In this document: piece after piece, positions 10,749 to 24,200 of the stretch
Numbering within the stretch: the stretch's first letter is position 1
Layout of the letters: each line of letters starts with the position of its first letter
Source of the DNA: Klebsormidium nitens
Taxonomy: Eukaryota; Streptophyta; Klebsormidiophyceae; Klebsormidiales; Klebsormidiaceae
Assembly (NCBI GenBank): GCA_000708835.1
Contig: DF237435.1
Location: 1-64,000, forward strand
DNA: 64,000 nucleotides
Reading direction: 5' to 3'
The notes under the pieces: model-generated
What the model was told of the DNA's origin: nothing
Database searches by the model: none
Seen by the model: only the letters and a program-made list of their open reading frames with translations
Translations under genes and position numbers: made by a program

Positions 10749-13700
10749 ATGCAGGCGGCAATTGGGCAGAAGCCCAAAATTGACCTGAACGCCCGCCCCC
10801 CGGCCAACTATGTGGCGGGGCTGGGGAGAGGTGCCGCAGGGTTCACCACCCGTTCAGATATTGGGCCAGCGAGAGCGACGGTTGACATGCCCGATGCATC
10901 ACAACTCGCAGCCAAGGGGGCGGGCAGGGCCGCAGAGGGGGTGGGCAGGGCCGCAGAGGGGGCAGAGGAGAAGTACGATGAGAACCAGAAGTTTGACGAG
11001 TTTGAGGGAAATGATAACGGGCTGTTTGCGGGGGGCGACTATGACGAGGATGACAAGGAGGCAGATGAGATTTGGGAGAGTATAGACGAGAAGATGGACG
11101 AGAGGCGGCGAGAGCGGCGAGAGGCACGCCTGAAGGAGGAGATTGAGAAGTATCGTGCAGACAATCCCAAGATCACCGAGCAGTTTGCGGACCTGAAGCG
11201 GAAGCTGGGCACGCTGAGCGCGTCGGACTGGGAGGCCATCCCGGAGATTGGGGATTACAGCATGCGCAACAAGAAGAAGCGCTTTGAGAGTTTTGTCCCG
11301 GTCCCAGACACACTGCTGGAGCGTGCACGGCAGGAGAACGAGCGGGTGACAGCGATTGATCCTCTGGGGGGGCTGGAAACGCCCATGGGCAGCACCCCCG
11401 TGACGGACTTGATGGCGGTTGGGGAGGGGCGCTCCAGCGTGCTCAAGATCAAGATGGACAAGCTGTCAGACAGCGTGTCGGGGCAGTCGACGGTGGACCC
11501 CAAGGGCTATCTCACGGACCTCAAGAGCATGAAGATCACGAGCGACGCTGAGATTGGCGACATCAAGAAGGCGCGGCTGCTGCTCAAGTCGGTCATCCAG
11601 ACCAACCCGAAGCACGCGCCAGGGTGGATTGCGGCGGCGCGGCTGGAGGAGGTGGCGGGGAAGATTGGGGCGGCGCGCACGCTGATCCAGAGAGGATTCG
11701 AGGAGTGTCCCAAGAACGAGGACGTCTGGCTGGAGGGCAGCCGGCTGCAGACGCCCGAGAATGCGAAGCTGGTGCTGGCCAAGGGCGTGGCCGCAATCCC
11801 GAACTCGGTTAAGCTGTGGATGCAGGCGGCGCGGCTGGAGCAGGACGACGCGGCAAAGAGCCGAGTGCTGCGGAAAGCGCTGGAGCACATCCCAAACTCG
11901 GTGCGGCTGTGGAAGGCGATTGTGGAGCTGGCGAGCGAGGATGACGCGCGGATCCTTCTGTCCCGCGCAGTCGAGTGCTGTCCGGCGCATGTGGAGTTGT
12001 GGCTGGCGCTCGCGCGGCTGGAGAGTTACGAGAAAGCGAAGCAAGTGCTCAACCTGGCGCGGAAGACACTCCCAACAGAGGCGATCATTTGGATCACGGC
12101 GGCGAAGCTGGAAGAGGCGAACAACAACCCCGCGATGGCCAAGAAGATCATCCAGAAGGCGGTGCAGAGTTTGCCGAGCCACGGGGTGGTGATTGACCGC
12201 GAGGCCTGGATGAAGGAGGCGGAGGCGGCGGAGCGGGCGCAGAGTGTGGCAACATGTCATGCCATCGTAGAAGTTACGGCGGAAGTGGGGGTGGAGGAAG
12301 AGGACCGCAAGAGAACTTGGATGGCGGACGCGGAGGATCTGAAGAAGCGGGGCAGCGTGGAGACGGCGCGCGCAGTTTACCAGCACGCACTGGGCGTTTT
12401 CCCCGGGAAGAAGTCGGTTTGGCTGCGCGCGGCGCAGCTGGAGAAGAGTGCGGGCACGCGGGAGAGTCTGAACGCGCTGCTGGAGAGAGCGGTGAAGTAC
12501 TGCCCACAGGCGGAGGTGCTGTGGCTGATGCTGGCCAAGGAGCAATGGCTGGCGGGGGACGTCGACGCAGCGCGCAAGGTGCTGGAGCAGGCGTTTGTGG
12601 CCATCCCTGGGTCCGAGGAGATCTGGCTTGCGGCGTTCAAGCTCGAGTTCGAGAACAAGGAGCCTGAGCGTGCGCGATTCCTGCTGGCGAAGGCGCGGGA
12701 GAGCCGCGCGACCGAGCGGGTGTGGATGAAGTCGGCAATCGTGGAGCGGGAACTGGGGAACGCGGAGGAGGAGCGGCGGCTGCTGGAGGCCGGAATCAAA
12801 GCCTATCCTGGCTTCCATAAGCTATGGATCATGTTGGGGCAGCTGGAGGAGCGGCAGGGGCGGGTGGCGGCCGCACGGGATGCGTACACAAAAGGCGTGC
12901 GGCAGTGCCCGCACAGCGTGGTGCTCTGGCAGTGCGCGGCAATGCTGGAGGAGAAGGAGAAGAATCTGGGGAAGGCACGCGCGGTGCTGGAGCAGGCGCG
13001 GCACAAGAACCCGCAGACGCCGGAGTTGTGGCTGTCGGCAGTGCGGATCGAGGCACGAGCGGGGAACAGGAAAGCGGCGGAGAGCCTGATGGCGAAGGCA
13101 CTGCAGGACTGTCCGGAGAGCGGGGTGCTGTGGGCGGAGGCCATTGCAATGTCGCCGCGGCCGGAGCGCAAGCGCAAGAGCGTGGACGCGCTCAAGAAGT
13201 GCGACCACGATCCGTTTGTGATTGCGGCGGTGGCGAATGAGTTCTGGCGGGACCGTAAGGTGGAGAAGGCGCGCACCTGGTTCAACCGCGCGGTCACGCT
13301 CAAGCCAGACATAGGCGACTTCTGGGCGCAGTTTTACAGGTAAGCGCCGTGTAACATAGGACAACTGCTTGGCACAACTTCATACAAGTTGAGGTCGACG
13401 GGTTTGAGTTGCTCGACTGGGAAGGTTAGGAGTCGAACGCTGCCACCCTGGTTGTGACAGTGGTCCGAATCTGTTTGAGAAGCCGTTTAGAGATTATATG
13501 TGCCAATTGTGCAAGTACTTGGACCTCAGGTCACATCTGCTACTTAGCCAAGACCTGTCGCCAAAGACATTTATCTTGAAAGGTCGTTGGATTTTCTTAG
13601 CTTGCTTTTCACAATGGTCGAGCTGTATCTTTGTCAAGTACGTGCGCTACTTTCTCCCCCGAACTCACCTTTCTCTATCTTTTTTGATATCGACTCTGTC

Positions 13701-13968
13701 AGACTCGTCCTTCTTTTCCTGGCGTTTGGTATTTGGGACCTGATCATTCCCTCCTTCCTTCCGCAGGTTCGAGTCGCAGCACGGGAGTAAGGAGCAGCAG
13801 GAGGAGGTGGTGTCTCGGGCGGTCGCCGCGGAGCCGCACCACGGGGAGCGGTGGCAGAAGGTGGCCAAGGCCGTCGAGAACGCGCACGAGCCCGTGGAAG
13901 CGCTCCTCAAGAAAGTCGCAAGGTCGTTTGCAACGGCAGAGGCGGCGGCAGCAGCGGAAGGAACTTAG
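10749..13968 (+). CDS. PRP6: Pre-mRNA-processing factor 6 (PRP6/STA1), U4/U6.U5 tri-snRNP
   Basis: Two exons (10749-13339 and 13767-13968) join in frame to give 930 residues, close to human PRPF6 (941). The start at 10749 is preferred over the upstream in-frame extension because the PRP1 domain begins at once. That domain (about residues 15-150) shows [20 protein letters not shown] and an acidic stretch followed by [20 protein letters not shown]. The rest is a long array of HAT/TPR helical repeats with recurrent W-x-x-A-A-x-L-E motifs, ending in the conserved [14 protein letters not shown] segment. PRP6 bridges U5 and U4/U6 particles and is needed for tri-snRNP assembly in the nucleus. The ubiquitin-like N-terminal extension described for Arabidopsis STA1 is absent, as in animal PRPF6. 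A 2.6-kb uninterrupted first exon is odd among these intron-rich genes. Confidence 0.95.
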
Positions 13969-15277
13969 TTGAGGAGGGGCAGAAGGGCTAAGGGCTGTGT
14001 AAGCACGGCAATGAGTGGCTTCGAGGGGAGGTGCACGAATCAAGGGCTGTAGATTGAACGCAGACAAAGTAAGTGGTGCCAAATGTACAGTATTTTAAAG
14101 GAAGTTGAGCTGGAAGCCTCCACTTGGATCACTCGTCGGCCATTTTAAATTTTGCCTGTCAGTTGCAAAGTCAGTCTGCGAATGAATTCATGCAGGCTTC
14201 TTAACAATTTGGTAACGGCCGACCGTCGATTGCGAATCCATCGAGTGCCTGGGGGTCGGATCCAGCTGTTGTATGTGCGGACTGAACGGTAGGCATGCGA
14301 CTCATCCGATCAACTGAGCGCACGCCGCCATCGTGTCGTCACAGCGCCTGAGTGCATGCCAGCACCGCCACCTGCCACCTGCACATTCTAGTCATTCGGG
14401 GATGCACACAAGCAATTGCAAATCGATGAGGTCGATCATTGGTTTCATACATACAGCTGTGCTACCTATAGCCGGCGCGGCCCCGTACACGAGTATATTC
14501 GTGCACCATGCAGCTAGCTAGTATACAAACTGTGATGCACGTGACGTGACGCGTGGCCGGCGGCCGCCACGCGTGTTTATATAATCGTGCGTGCTCTTGG
14601 CACATTCATGAGTCCATCATTGGAATGTCAGATATGATCCGGGCCTCATTGCCAGGAGAGGTCCATGCACAACTTCCGTCCCGCATCCATGCACGACTCT
14701 GATCAGTGCGAAACTGCCTTTTGAGTCATTGCATCACTAAGAATGCTGTCTTTCAGGCCTTGTTAGTACGTCACGGCATGCATGCAAATTGTTATCATAC
14801 TGACCAGAAACAGCGGGCAGCAAAGTGACCAGCAACAGCGGGGGCAACTTGACCTGAATAGGATTCACACATAAGTTTCGCACATTCTATGCTGACCGTC
14901 CGTACGTAACCCCAAGCCTAAGCGGCCGAGCCAGCCATTATAATTACGCACTGCACAACGTAAGCTGTCACTCGATCATATAAGCAAAGTAATGTTTTTC
15001 AGTCAAGTCAAGATGACCAACGCCCGACCTTGGTCTTGACTTCTTCCTTCCGTTTTAACGAGCTATCAATGACAAGAGGACCTTCCATCAACACCTTTAG
15101 CCATGTCACTACTTTGTTCAAAATCTGTACAGACCGTAGCTTTATGTCGATGGTTCCTGAGCTGGGCATCGTACACCTCAAAATCGTTGCTGCATTTGCC
15201 AATGGATGTCCCGGATCTGCCGCTTTACCTCCCAAACTTCCGACGCTTCGACTTTCACATTCCGCCTCGCTCCTCCC
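13969..15277. other. Convergent 3' spacer, palindrome-rich
   Basis: This 1.3-kb spacer lies between the 3' ends of PRP6 and the Lon gene. No coding region is convincing. From about 14,200 to 14,990 it is AT-rich with clustered palindromes such as GCTAGC repeats near 14,513, CACGTG near 14,538, GGCCGGCGGCCGCC near 14,552 and GCATGCATGC near 14,777. The block at 15,000-15,270 is plain sequence, probably the 3' leader of the Lon transcript. Confidence 0.5.
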
Positions 15278-18200
15278 CTACCCCACGACTGCGCCCTCCA
15301 GCGCGGGCTCTGCTGCGTCGCCGCCTTCCTGCTCGCTGGCCGGCTGCTGCCCGCCGGTGTCGAAGGCGACGCGGAAGACGTCCTCGTATGTCTCCGCGAA
15401 GTGCACCTCCAACCCCGCTGTGACGTCGTCCGCGAGCTCGTCCCACGCGTGTGCGCACTCGGCGGGCAGGATGATCGTCTGCACGCCGGCGCGCCGCGCG
15501 GCCGAAACCTTCTCCTTGATGCCGCCTACCGGCAGCACACGCCCCACCAGCGTGATCTCGCCCGTCATCGACAGATTCGGCCGCACCGGCCTGCACCCAA
15601 CGCAGCCGCGGGGGGGCACGTCAGGGCGTGGAGCAAGCAGCGAGGCAGAGGCAAGGCTTAGAGATACACGGCTACAGCAAGACGTCAGCACCACTGCAAA
15701 GGAACACGAGCAGCAGAGAACGGTGTGATTAGTCGCAAGTCGCAAGGTCGACGTCACTTCGCAGGACATTCACTCTTGCAACCGACTCGGGGCGCGCTGC
15801 CAGCCCATCGTTTGAAGCAGAGGTGTCAACGTTGTTGCGGTGTGGAAAGTCCGCGCCTCACTTGTCCATGGCGAGCGAGAGCAGCGCGGTGACGAGCGTG
15901 ACCCCCGCGGACGGCCCGTCCTTGGGGGTGGCGCCCTCGGGCATGTGCACGTGGATGCGCGCGTGGTCGAAGTAGGCGTTGTCCGGCTGCTTGGCGGCGA
16001 GGACGCGCGCGGCCACGCTGTGCGCGATGGTGGTGCTCTCCTTGAGCACGTCGCCCATCTGGCCCGTCGCCAAGATGCTGCCCTCGCGGCTGCCGGCAGA
16101 CTTGCTGATCAGACTGCATCAAAGACAGGGGGCGCGCACAGGATCAGCTTTGAGCCCGCAAGGGTTTGAACAAAGGGAGTGATGATAAGCTAGCTCTAGG
16201 AAACAGCACGGGGCGAAGCAACAACAAACGCTGTTTAGACCAGGGAGAACATGAAGATACCGTTTTGGATTGGGTCCTCGAAGATCGTCAAAGAGATTCA
16301 GTCAATAGATAGTACCAACGACGCTCTAAAAGGACGCTTTGGGAGCGGTTGAAGCTTGGACTCCGCCTCCGACGCCTAGACTTCAACCCAACATTTCACA
16401 GACCACAGCCGAATACAAAAAGCAGCCAAGCATTGTCCGGGCCTCTCTTTCCCCCCGGCTTCCCTCACCTGGCCTCGATGTACGCGATCTGGCCGCCTGC
16501 CTGCGTGGTGACGAGGCCCATGACGACCCCGGTGGGCGTCTGCGCGTACCAGCGCTCCTTGCCCCACTTGGGCCGCCCCAGGTACTTGCGCAAATTGTCC
16601 AGCCCCACCACCGTGCGCGTGCTCGCCAGCACAACTTCCGTCCGCTCCGCCTCCACGCGCAGCGCCGCCTCCTCGCCGCCCACCGCCGCGCTCGCCCCAC
16701 CATCCGGCCGCGACGCCCCGCTGGCTGCGTCCTTCACGGGCCCTGTCGTTCCTGGCGCCACGTCGAGGGTCTCCCCTTGCCTGTCCGCCGACTCCCCTCT
16801 CGATCCGGCGCCGGTGCGCCCTCCCTCCGCAGCGTTTGCTGCTACTAGCTGAGGCTCGCCCGGTAACGTCCTGCTGGCCGTCGATGTCCCCCTATCTTCC
16901 AGCTCCGCTTGTCTACTGCTTTCTGAAGATGCCCCCCTTTCGCCAGCGGCTACCCCGTGCCTCTCTCTGCCACTCCCGCCTGGCAGCCTCTCCTCTGCGC
17001 GCTCTGGCGCCCCGCGTGCATCGTCGCCCAGCCTGGTCCCCGTGCTTTGCGGCCCGTCCTCCTCCACGACCAGGTTGACGCGCGGGGTGGCACAGCGGAC
17101 GGGCGCGGCTCTCTGCCTACGCTGCAGGGCCTCGATGGTGCCGGTCGGTGGCTGCGCTGCGTGCGGGTTGAGCACACCCAGGTCCGCCGCACTCAGCTTC
17201 GGATAAACTCCTGCACAACCGAGCCGTGCACCAGCTTGAGTGACTGTCCGCACAGGCCAGGTGAGAGAGGCAGCACCGCCCTGCGGACATAACGCAGATG
17301 CTAGCACGAGTTCGTTGACACAAAGCCTCACACCGCCAGTGTAACAGCAGTCGCTTTCTTCTTCGCCCTCTTGCCCCCTTGCTTGCAGCAGGGCTCACCT
17401 TCTGATCGCTCCTCAAACCAACGATGCAGGCCCCCTTGCTGCTCGGCCGCCCGCGGTGCCTCGGTGCGCTCGCGCAGGTATGCCCACAGCAGCTCGTACA
17501 GCTCCGCCTCCACGTGCGGGTTGCCCCGGGCCCGCTCCTGGGGGGTGGCCTTCGCCCCCTCCTGGCCGCGGGCCGGCTTCTTCAGCTGGAGCAACGGGCC
17601 CAGGGCGCCCCCTTCCGCCCGGTTCAGAAGGCGTCCCGGGACGGCCCTTCTGTAGTTGTCAAACAGGAGCTGTCTCAGGGCCCGCTGCTCGCGCACGTCG
17701 CCAAAGCTCTCCGCAGGAAGCTGCAGGACCCGGGTGGTGTTGAGGAGGGGGCCGTAGAACAATTCCGGAGACCACAGTACGGCCCGGCACGCCTTGAGCA
17801 GCACGGCCCCCTTCGCGTCGTGCAAGTTCTTCTTTCCTTTCGCCACCACCCCGAGGAGCCCCCCCTGACCCGGGCTGCTCCCAAATACCGCCTCGACAAC
17901 TGCCCGCAGTGGGCCGGCTGTTTTCGCAAAGCTGTGCATCAGCGCGGCTTGGAGGGAGTCCAGCGCCTGAGAGAACAGCGCGTCGGGCTGCGTGCTGCGC
18001 ACGGCGCGCTCGGTGTTCATGTGCAGCAGCGCTTCCAGGAAGCCTGCCGCCGCCTGCGCCCCCTCGTCCGCCTGCCGCTTCCAGCCCCCGGCCGCATCGA
18101 AGAGGCGCCAGCGCTCAAAGAAGGCAGTCGCGGCGCGCACCAACTCCAGGTCCACCTCAGCTGCCGCTGGCAGCGCCTGTCCCGGGAACAGCTCCTCCAG

Positions 18201-21200
18201 GGGGTCCCCCAGGCGCCACCGCTGCCCGCTGGTCCGCAGGGGGGGCTGTTCCCCAAGCGCATCGCGCGTGGCCACGTCCAGGTCGAGCAGCTCGAGGCCG
18301 TCGTGCAGCTCCGCCGAGGGCGGCGCCTTCATCCGCTCCACTGCGTACGCCGCCTGGGCAGAGTGCATCAGCGCCAGCCGCAGGCGCAGCACGTCCCGCG
18401 GGGAGCGCTGCCCCGCGCGCACCGCTGCGTACTGGGCGTGTGCTGCGGCGTCTGCGGCCTTCTTGTGGCCCTCCAGAATGCTCTGTCGGGACGCACCGCT
18501 GCTGTCGCTCTCCAGAAACTTGAGCGTCAGCTCGGCCTGCGCCCCCCGGCCCAGCTCTCCTGGGGACGGAGTCGGCAGTCGGAGATGGGGGAACAGAGGG
18601 GGGCGGGCGTCGGTGGCAGGCGGTGCCCGCTCTAGTTCCGCGGTGCCGCCCTGAAGTTGCTTCAGCACGGCAGGCTCCTCGTAGAGCAGCAGGGGCTCTG
18701 CGCCGCCCGGCGTCGGCTTCCATTGCAGCGGCACCTTGCGCGACACGAGCGCCCACTCCAGCGGGGTCCGCCCCGAGAAGCCCAGCAGCCGGCCCACGTC
18801 TTGCGCACGCCGCGCGTCGATCTCCGTGCCCCAGGAACAACCTTGCGCTGCCAGCTTGTCGAAGAGTGGCGCGTAGCGCGTGCGCTTGTGCTGCAGGTCC
18901 GCCAGCAGGAAGCCGTGCAGCAGCAGCGCGCCCTCGTTGGGGTTGCGCGGCCGCGTTGCCTGCGCGCCGTAGCCGGGCCAGGCAGTCAAGGTGCGGAAGG
19001 GCCCCTCCAGCACGGCCAGCCAGTGCTGCGCGCGCGCACACACCCGCAGCTGCTGCTGTTCCTCCGTGCTCAAACCCGCCACTCCGAACTCAGCCCCCGC
19101 TGCGCCGCTGGTTGCCTCCGTAGACTGCCCCTGGCTCGCAATCGTCTCTGGTCGCAGGGTGGCCCCCTCGCCTGGCCAGCGCATGTTGTACCCGTCCGGC
19201 AGGATCATGCTCCTCCCATCAAAGACATAGAGCGCCTCGTTCCGCAGCAGCAGTGGCGTGAGCTCGCGCAGGAAGGCCAGGTTCCAGGCGTCCCCTTGCT
19301 GCTGCGTCAGGCGCGGATACGTCAGCCCCTCCAGGCACCCCGGGTTCACCGCCGTGTTGTACAGCACCGCCGCCACGTGCAGCCCCAGCAGCCCGTCCGT
19401 GTCCAGGTCAGCGGGCACGGCGACCCCCGGCCCCGTTTCGAGCGCGGTCCAGTCCGTCGCCAGCCCGAACTCTGCGAGGGCGTCCTTGAAGCCCGCAAAT
19501 GCCGCCTTGAGGTCGTCCGTCTGCTCGGGCGGGAGCTGCCCCGCGACCGCCTGCCCCAGCAGGTCCGCAAAGCGCTGCAGCGGCTCCACGCGTGGCGCCT
19601 CTACTGCGGCCGCCAGCCACTCCGCCACCAGCGTCTCCGCCTCCAGCTCGCCCGAGTCCGCCGCCACCGCGTACGCCGCTGCGCGCTGCACCATCTCCCG
19701 CGCGGCCGCCACCACGCCGGCGCTGGGCGGCAGCTGGCCCGAGTACATGTTGCGCAGCACGTGCAGCGCGGGCCACAGGCTCGCCTCCACCTCGCGCCCA
19801 CGCCCCTCCAGCGCCGCTCCCCGACCCCCGCCGGGCCTCTTCACAAATGATTGAATTGCCCGCTGCGCATCCTTCGACTCAGGGTTCTGCCACAGGCCCC
19901 GGGGCACCATGTCTAGGCCGGGCCTCGCTTCCCCCTCGCCCACCATCGCCCCGCTGCTGCTTTCCTCCCCAGCTCGCACATTCGAACGGCCCACCTCCGC
20001 TCGCCAGTGCCGTTCAAGAGCGCGCCACCAGGACCGCAGCAATACCACCCCCTCAGCATTGCCCTGCGGGAAGGCCGCTCCCGCGTGCTGTCGCAATACG
20101 GCGGCCCCCTGGCCCCCCTCCTGTGCCGCGGCTGCCGCCCACGCCTGGCCGTCCACTGCCGCCTTGATGCCGTCCAGCTGTGCCTGCGCCGCCGCAGGCC
20201 GCCCCTCCAGTGCGCGCCCCCACTGGAGCAGCAGCATCTCCACCTCCCCCAGTGCCGCCTCCACCGTGTGCCGCTCGTCGCCCCTGCACTCCGCCCACTC
20301 TCCGCGCACCCCTTCCAGCTTCTCCCGCGCCCACACTGCAATCGCCACCTGCTCCATTGCTGCCACCGCTGCTTCGTTCTGCTCACCGCCCGCCTCGTCC
20401 GCCTCACCCGTCTCGTCCGCCACGTCTTCTTGCCCCTCCCTCGCGAGCAGCCACAGCGCGGTTTCCCGCGGCTTCCCGCTCAGCTCCGCCATGACGGCCA
20501 CGTCGTCCTTGCCCAGCAGCTGCCGCACCTTGCGTGCGTGGTGCTCCACGTCTAGCTCCGCGCGCGTCAGCGGCCACGCAGGGTGGTCCACGGACGGCCC
20601 CGCGCCCGCCTCCACCTCCGCCACCATTTGCAGCTCCGCTTCCAGCAGGTCCAGCTCGCCACCCTCCCCCGTGGGCAACTCCGCATTGGCCAGCAGCGCG
20701 GTCAAGTCTTCTGCCTGATTCGTGTTGGTTGGCCGGAGCGCGTCCCACCGCTGCAATGCCTCGTCCAGCTTGCGCAGCTGGTACTTGAGGGTCCGCACGC
20801 GCGCCGCAAATTGCGGATCGACGCGCGCACCGGCAGCTTCCGTGGCGCGCGCATCCAGCGGCTGTGCTGTGCCCACCACCAACTCCGGAACCTCCTCCTG
20901 TGCTCTTCCTCTTTCCCCGACCACAGCCGTGACGAGCTCCGAACTCAACCCGCCTCCCGAATTGCCTGCAACTTCCAGACCTTGGCGTGTCTCCTCTTTT
21001 GAAGGCGTCGCTTGCCTCGTTTCCCGCAGAACCGCCGCAGCAGAAGTCTCTCCTCCAGTACTGCTTGATGGCGCGTCAGCTTGGCGCCCTTGCGTGGGCC
21101 CCTTGTTACCCGTGACCACCACTTCCATCCCTGGACTCCCCACGTTCCTGCCGCTCTTCTTGTTCCCCCACGGTCGCCACCCCGACCTCCCTGCGTCCCC

Positions 21201-24200
21201 CACTTTGTGCTCTGCCGCCGCTCCTTCCCCTCGGGCGCGCATGCGGTCCAGTAACGTCTCCAGCACCTCCATGCTCGCACCGGCACTCTTACCCGTACCC
21301 ACCCCCCGTTCGTTTCGCCCAGCCTTTTGATTGCTGCCCCGAGCTGCCTCCCCATTCAGTGGCGACTTGGCATCGCTTCCTGGTGGCCCTTCCAGGTTCC
21401 AAGCTTCCGTTTCAGAAACCGAGCTCCCGCTCGTGCCAGCTTCGAGTTGCCTCGAACTCAAGTGCTCGCCATTGCCCTCGAATCTTAAGCTTTCTCTCAC
21501 GTCAAGCCCTCCAACAAAGGTACTGCTGTCGCCCCCGTCTGCTGTCTGTGCGCTGCCCTCCCCCCGTGATGCTTCAACCACCACCTGCTCCCCGCTGCTC
21601 GCACCTCGCTCGCCCTGTTCCATAACCCCAGGGGGAGTACTTCCATTCGGAAGGCCGCCTGGGTTCGCGGTAGTGTCCGTCGTGGCTAAGGGCGTGCTAG
21701 GCGTGGTGCGCCCTTCCTTGGCCTGCCTGGCGTCCACCAGCTCCAGGGCAATCTGCAGTTCAAGGGGCACACGAGCAGAACATTCAGTCGGTGAAGCTAG
21801 CAGCTCTACGCAAGACCAGCTGTTGGCGCTGGCCGCAGCAGATTGTCCGCAGCTGCTGCGCTCTACCAGAGAAAAACCAAAATGCTCCTGATGGCTTCAG
21901 AACTGCTGATCGTGGCAGACACATGATCGCGCATGACCTGCGCAGGCTGGACAGGCAGTGCATCGGGGCAGCCCAGGGGGGCGGACGTTGTGTCCCCAAC
22001 AAGCCTGTTCAGCAGCAAACAAAACCTTGTGCATGGAGTGCAGCCACTGCTAGACCGTGGCTCGCACCTTTCTGCAGATCTTCTCGAGCTGGCGCTCCAT
22101 GCCGCGGCACCCCGCTTCGAAGGTGTACTTGGTGGCAATCGCCTCCAGCACGGCGTCCGTGATCTCAACCTGCACCGCTAGGCAGATCCTTGTCAACACA
22201 ACAAGGACTTACGGAGGCAGAATCTGTTGACAGAGCTGTTCAGAACAGCCGTCCTAGCCTCGCAAATAGTCGAGAGTTGAACCCTCAGCGATGAAAACGA
22301 TTGATTGAACCGCAAGCTTGCTCTGACAAGCTCAACTTTTGGAAACTGAAACAGGTCTAGGAATGTCGTTCTTCTGCGGGCTTTCTCAGCCACACCAGCA
22401 CTCCGCCAAGTCACGTCTGACTCAACAACCTTTTTGGCGGAAGGAAGTGGGCAGCTTTACCTGGTCCGGCGCCAGGCCGACCTTGTCCTTGATCTTGGGC
22501 AGCAGGAAGCGCTTGGCGATGTGCACCTTCTCCGCGGTCGAGTACCCCGACAGCTCGATTGTCTCCATGCGGTCCAGCAGCGGCCGAGCGATCTGGCTGA
22601 TGTCATTCGCGGTGCACACAAACAGCACCTGCGCACCAGCAGGTGGGCCGCTCAGACTTGAGCGGACGGCAGGACAAACCTACATCCGACTTCACTCGAA
22701 ATGAGCACGAGAACCCTGTGAGCTTCGAAGGCCGCAATGGTTTTGGAAGGGCCTGCCACCATGGCCTGCCACCAGAAGAACCAAGTTCGATACACGTAGC
22801 AAAGTCTTCCCTGTGTTCTGACAAGTTCCTTGAATCTCCTTCTGTGGGCTTATTACAGCTTATTATCCATCAACTCGACAGATTCTTTCTGCACGTCTAA
22901 ACGGCATACGCGCAATGCACCCACGAGATCAGAGCTACGCCTGTGCGTGCCCGTCTGCCCGTCTGCCCGATGCTTGTGCGCGCTCACCTGCGAGAGGTTG
23001 AGGCCGACCTCCATGTAGTGGTCCTTGAAGTCCTTGTTCTGCTCGGGGTCCAGGATCTCGAGCAGCGCCGCACCGGGGTCGCCGCGGTAGTTGGCGTGCG
23101 CCATCTTGTCCACCTCGTCGATGAGCACCAGCGGGTTCATGACGCCCACCTGCTTCAGCGCGCCCACCACCTTGCCCGGCTCGCTGCCCACGTACGTGCG
23201 GTTGTGCCCCTTGAACTCAACCGGGTCGTTCAGCCCGCCCACGCTGCGCGGCGCAAAGAGAGGCAAGATGAGACAACGCTACCGGAGAACAGAGTACTTC
23301 GCCCACGGTTCTACACCGCCATGTCAGTTTTAGTAAGGCAAAATCCTTCGACACTGACATATGAATGCTGACGAGTCGAGACTATCAACGAGACACTTCG
23401 ACCTCCTTGCAAGCTCTGGAAAGGGCAGGTGGCTTCTCCAGCCGTTCATCAGGTTCGCAAAAGAAAGAGCAGCGCAAGACACATCTTGTGCCTGCCTTCC
23501 TCTGATCCAATTCAATTTTTCAGACTTATCCGGGGAGGGCCGAAACAGCAAGGAGCGTGCTGACCTCATGCGGTGGAACTTGCGGTTGAGTGCGCGCGCC
23601 ATGCTCTTGGCGATGCTGGTCTTGCCCACCCCGGGGGGCCCGTGCAGCAGCAGGATGCGCCCCTGCGTCGTGCCCTTCAGCTGGCTCACAGCAATGAACT
23701 CCAGCAGCCGCTCCTGCCAGAAGAGGAGGCGCACGCGCCTTCAGATCTAGCGCTCACCGTGCGAATGCTCTGTTATTTGAAACTGGTCGTCGAACCTGAA
23801 GCAGAATTAGAAGCCGAGCGAAGAGAAGCGAACGCGCATGGCAGCAGGCCCCAGGGTGCACAAAACGGCAAGGTGCTGAAAGTGAAAAAGGGACAATGGA
23901 AAGTAAGAGCCACAACGGGGGAGGCAACCGAGGTAGCCGCACTGTGCAGCACGACACACAGTCCAGACACAACCAGGACAGGGCACCCAGGACAGACACC
24001 GGTCAGAAAAGCAAAGCTGCTCGAATCCTCGCATCCTCCTGATTAAAGATCAGACTCCAACTTTTTGGGGCCACGGGTTGTTTGCTGCTGCCCCTCACCT
24101 TGACTTCCTCGAGGCCGTAGTGGTCTTCCTCCAGGATGTTGCGCGCCTCCGCCACGTCATAGCGCTCGCGCGTGGTCTCCCCCCACGGCATGAGCGTCAT

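Noticed and set aside
11466-12818. 450-codon frame antisense to PRP6
   Set aside because: It lies wholly opposite a conserved coding exon with strong third-position GC, which commonly opens long antisense frames. The protein is Arg/Leu/His-rich with no domain.
13381-13470. Possible tRNA-like hairpin with a TCGA loop in the PRP6 intron
   Set aside because: No cloverleaf with a proper acceptor stem and anticodon arm can be drawn.
17424-19850. Two frames of about 400 codons antisense to the giant Lon exon
   Set aside because: Same composition effect: Arg/Gln/Leu/His-rich shadows with no start context or domain.
17328-21770. The 1,480-codon frame as a nested, independent gene in a Lon intron
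   Set aside because: Its first residues ([14 protein letters not shown]) continue the Lon motif ICRK across a good acceptor at 21752, and its end has a GTGAGC donor in the phase that leads to the protease exons. Kept as a refutable alternative.
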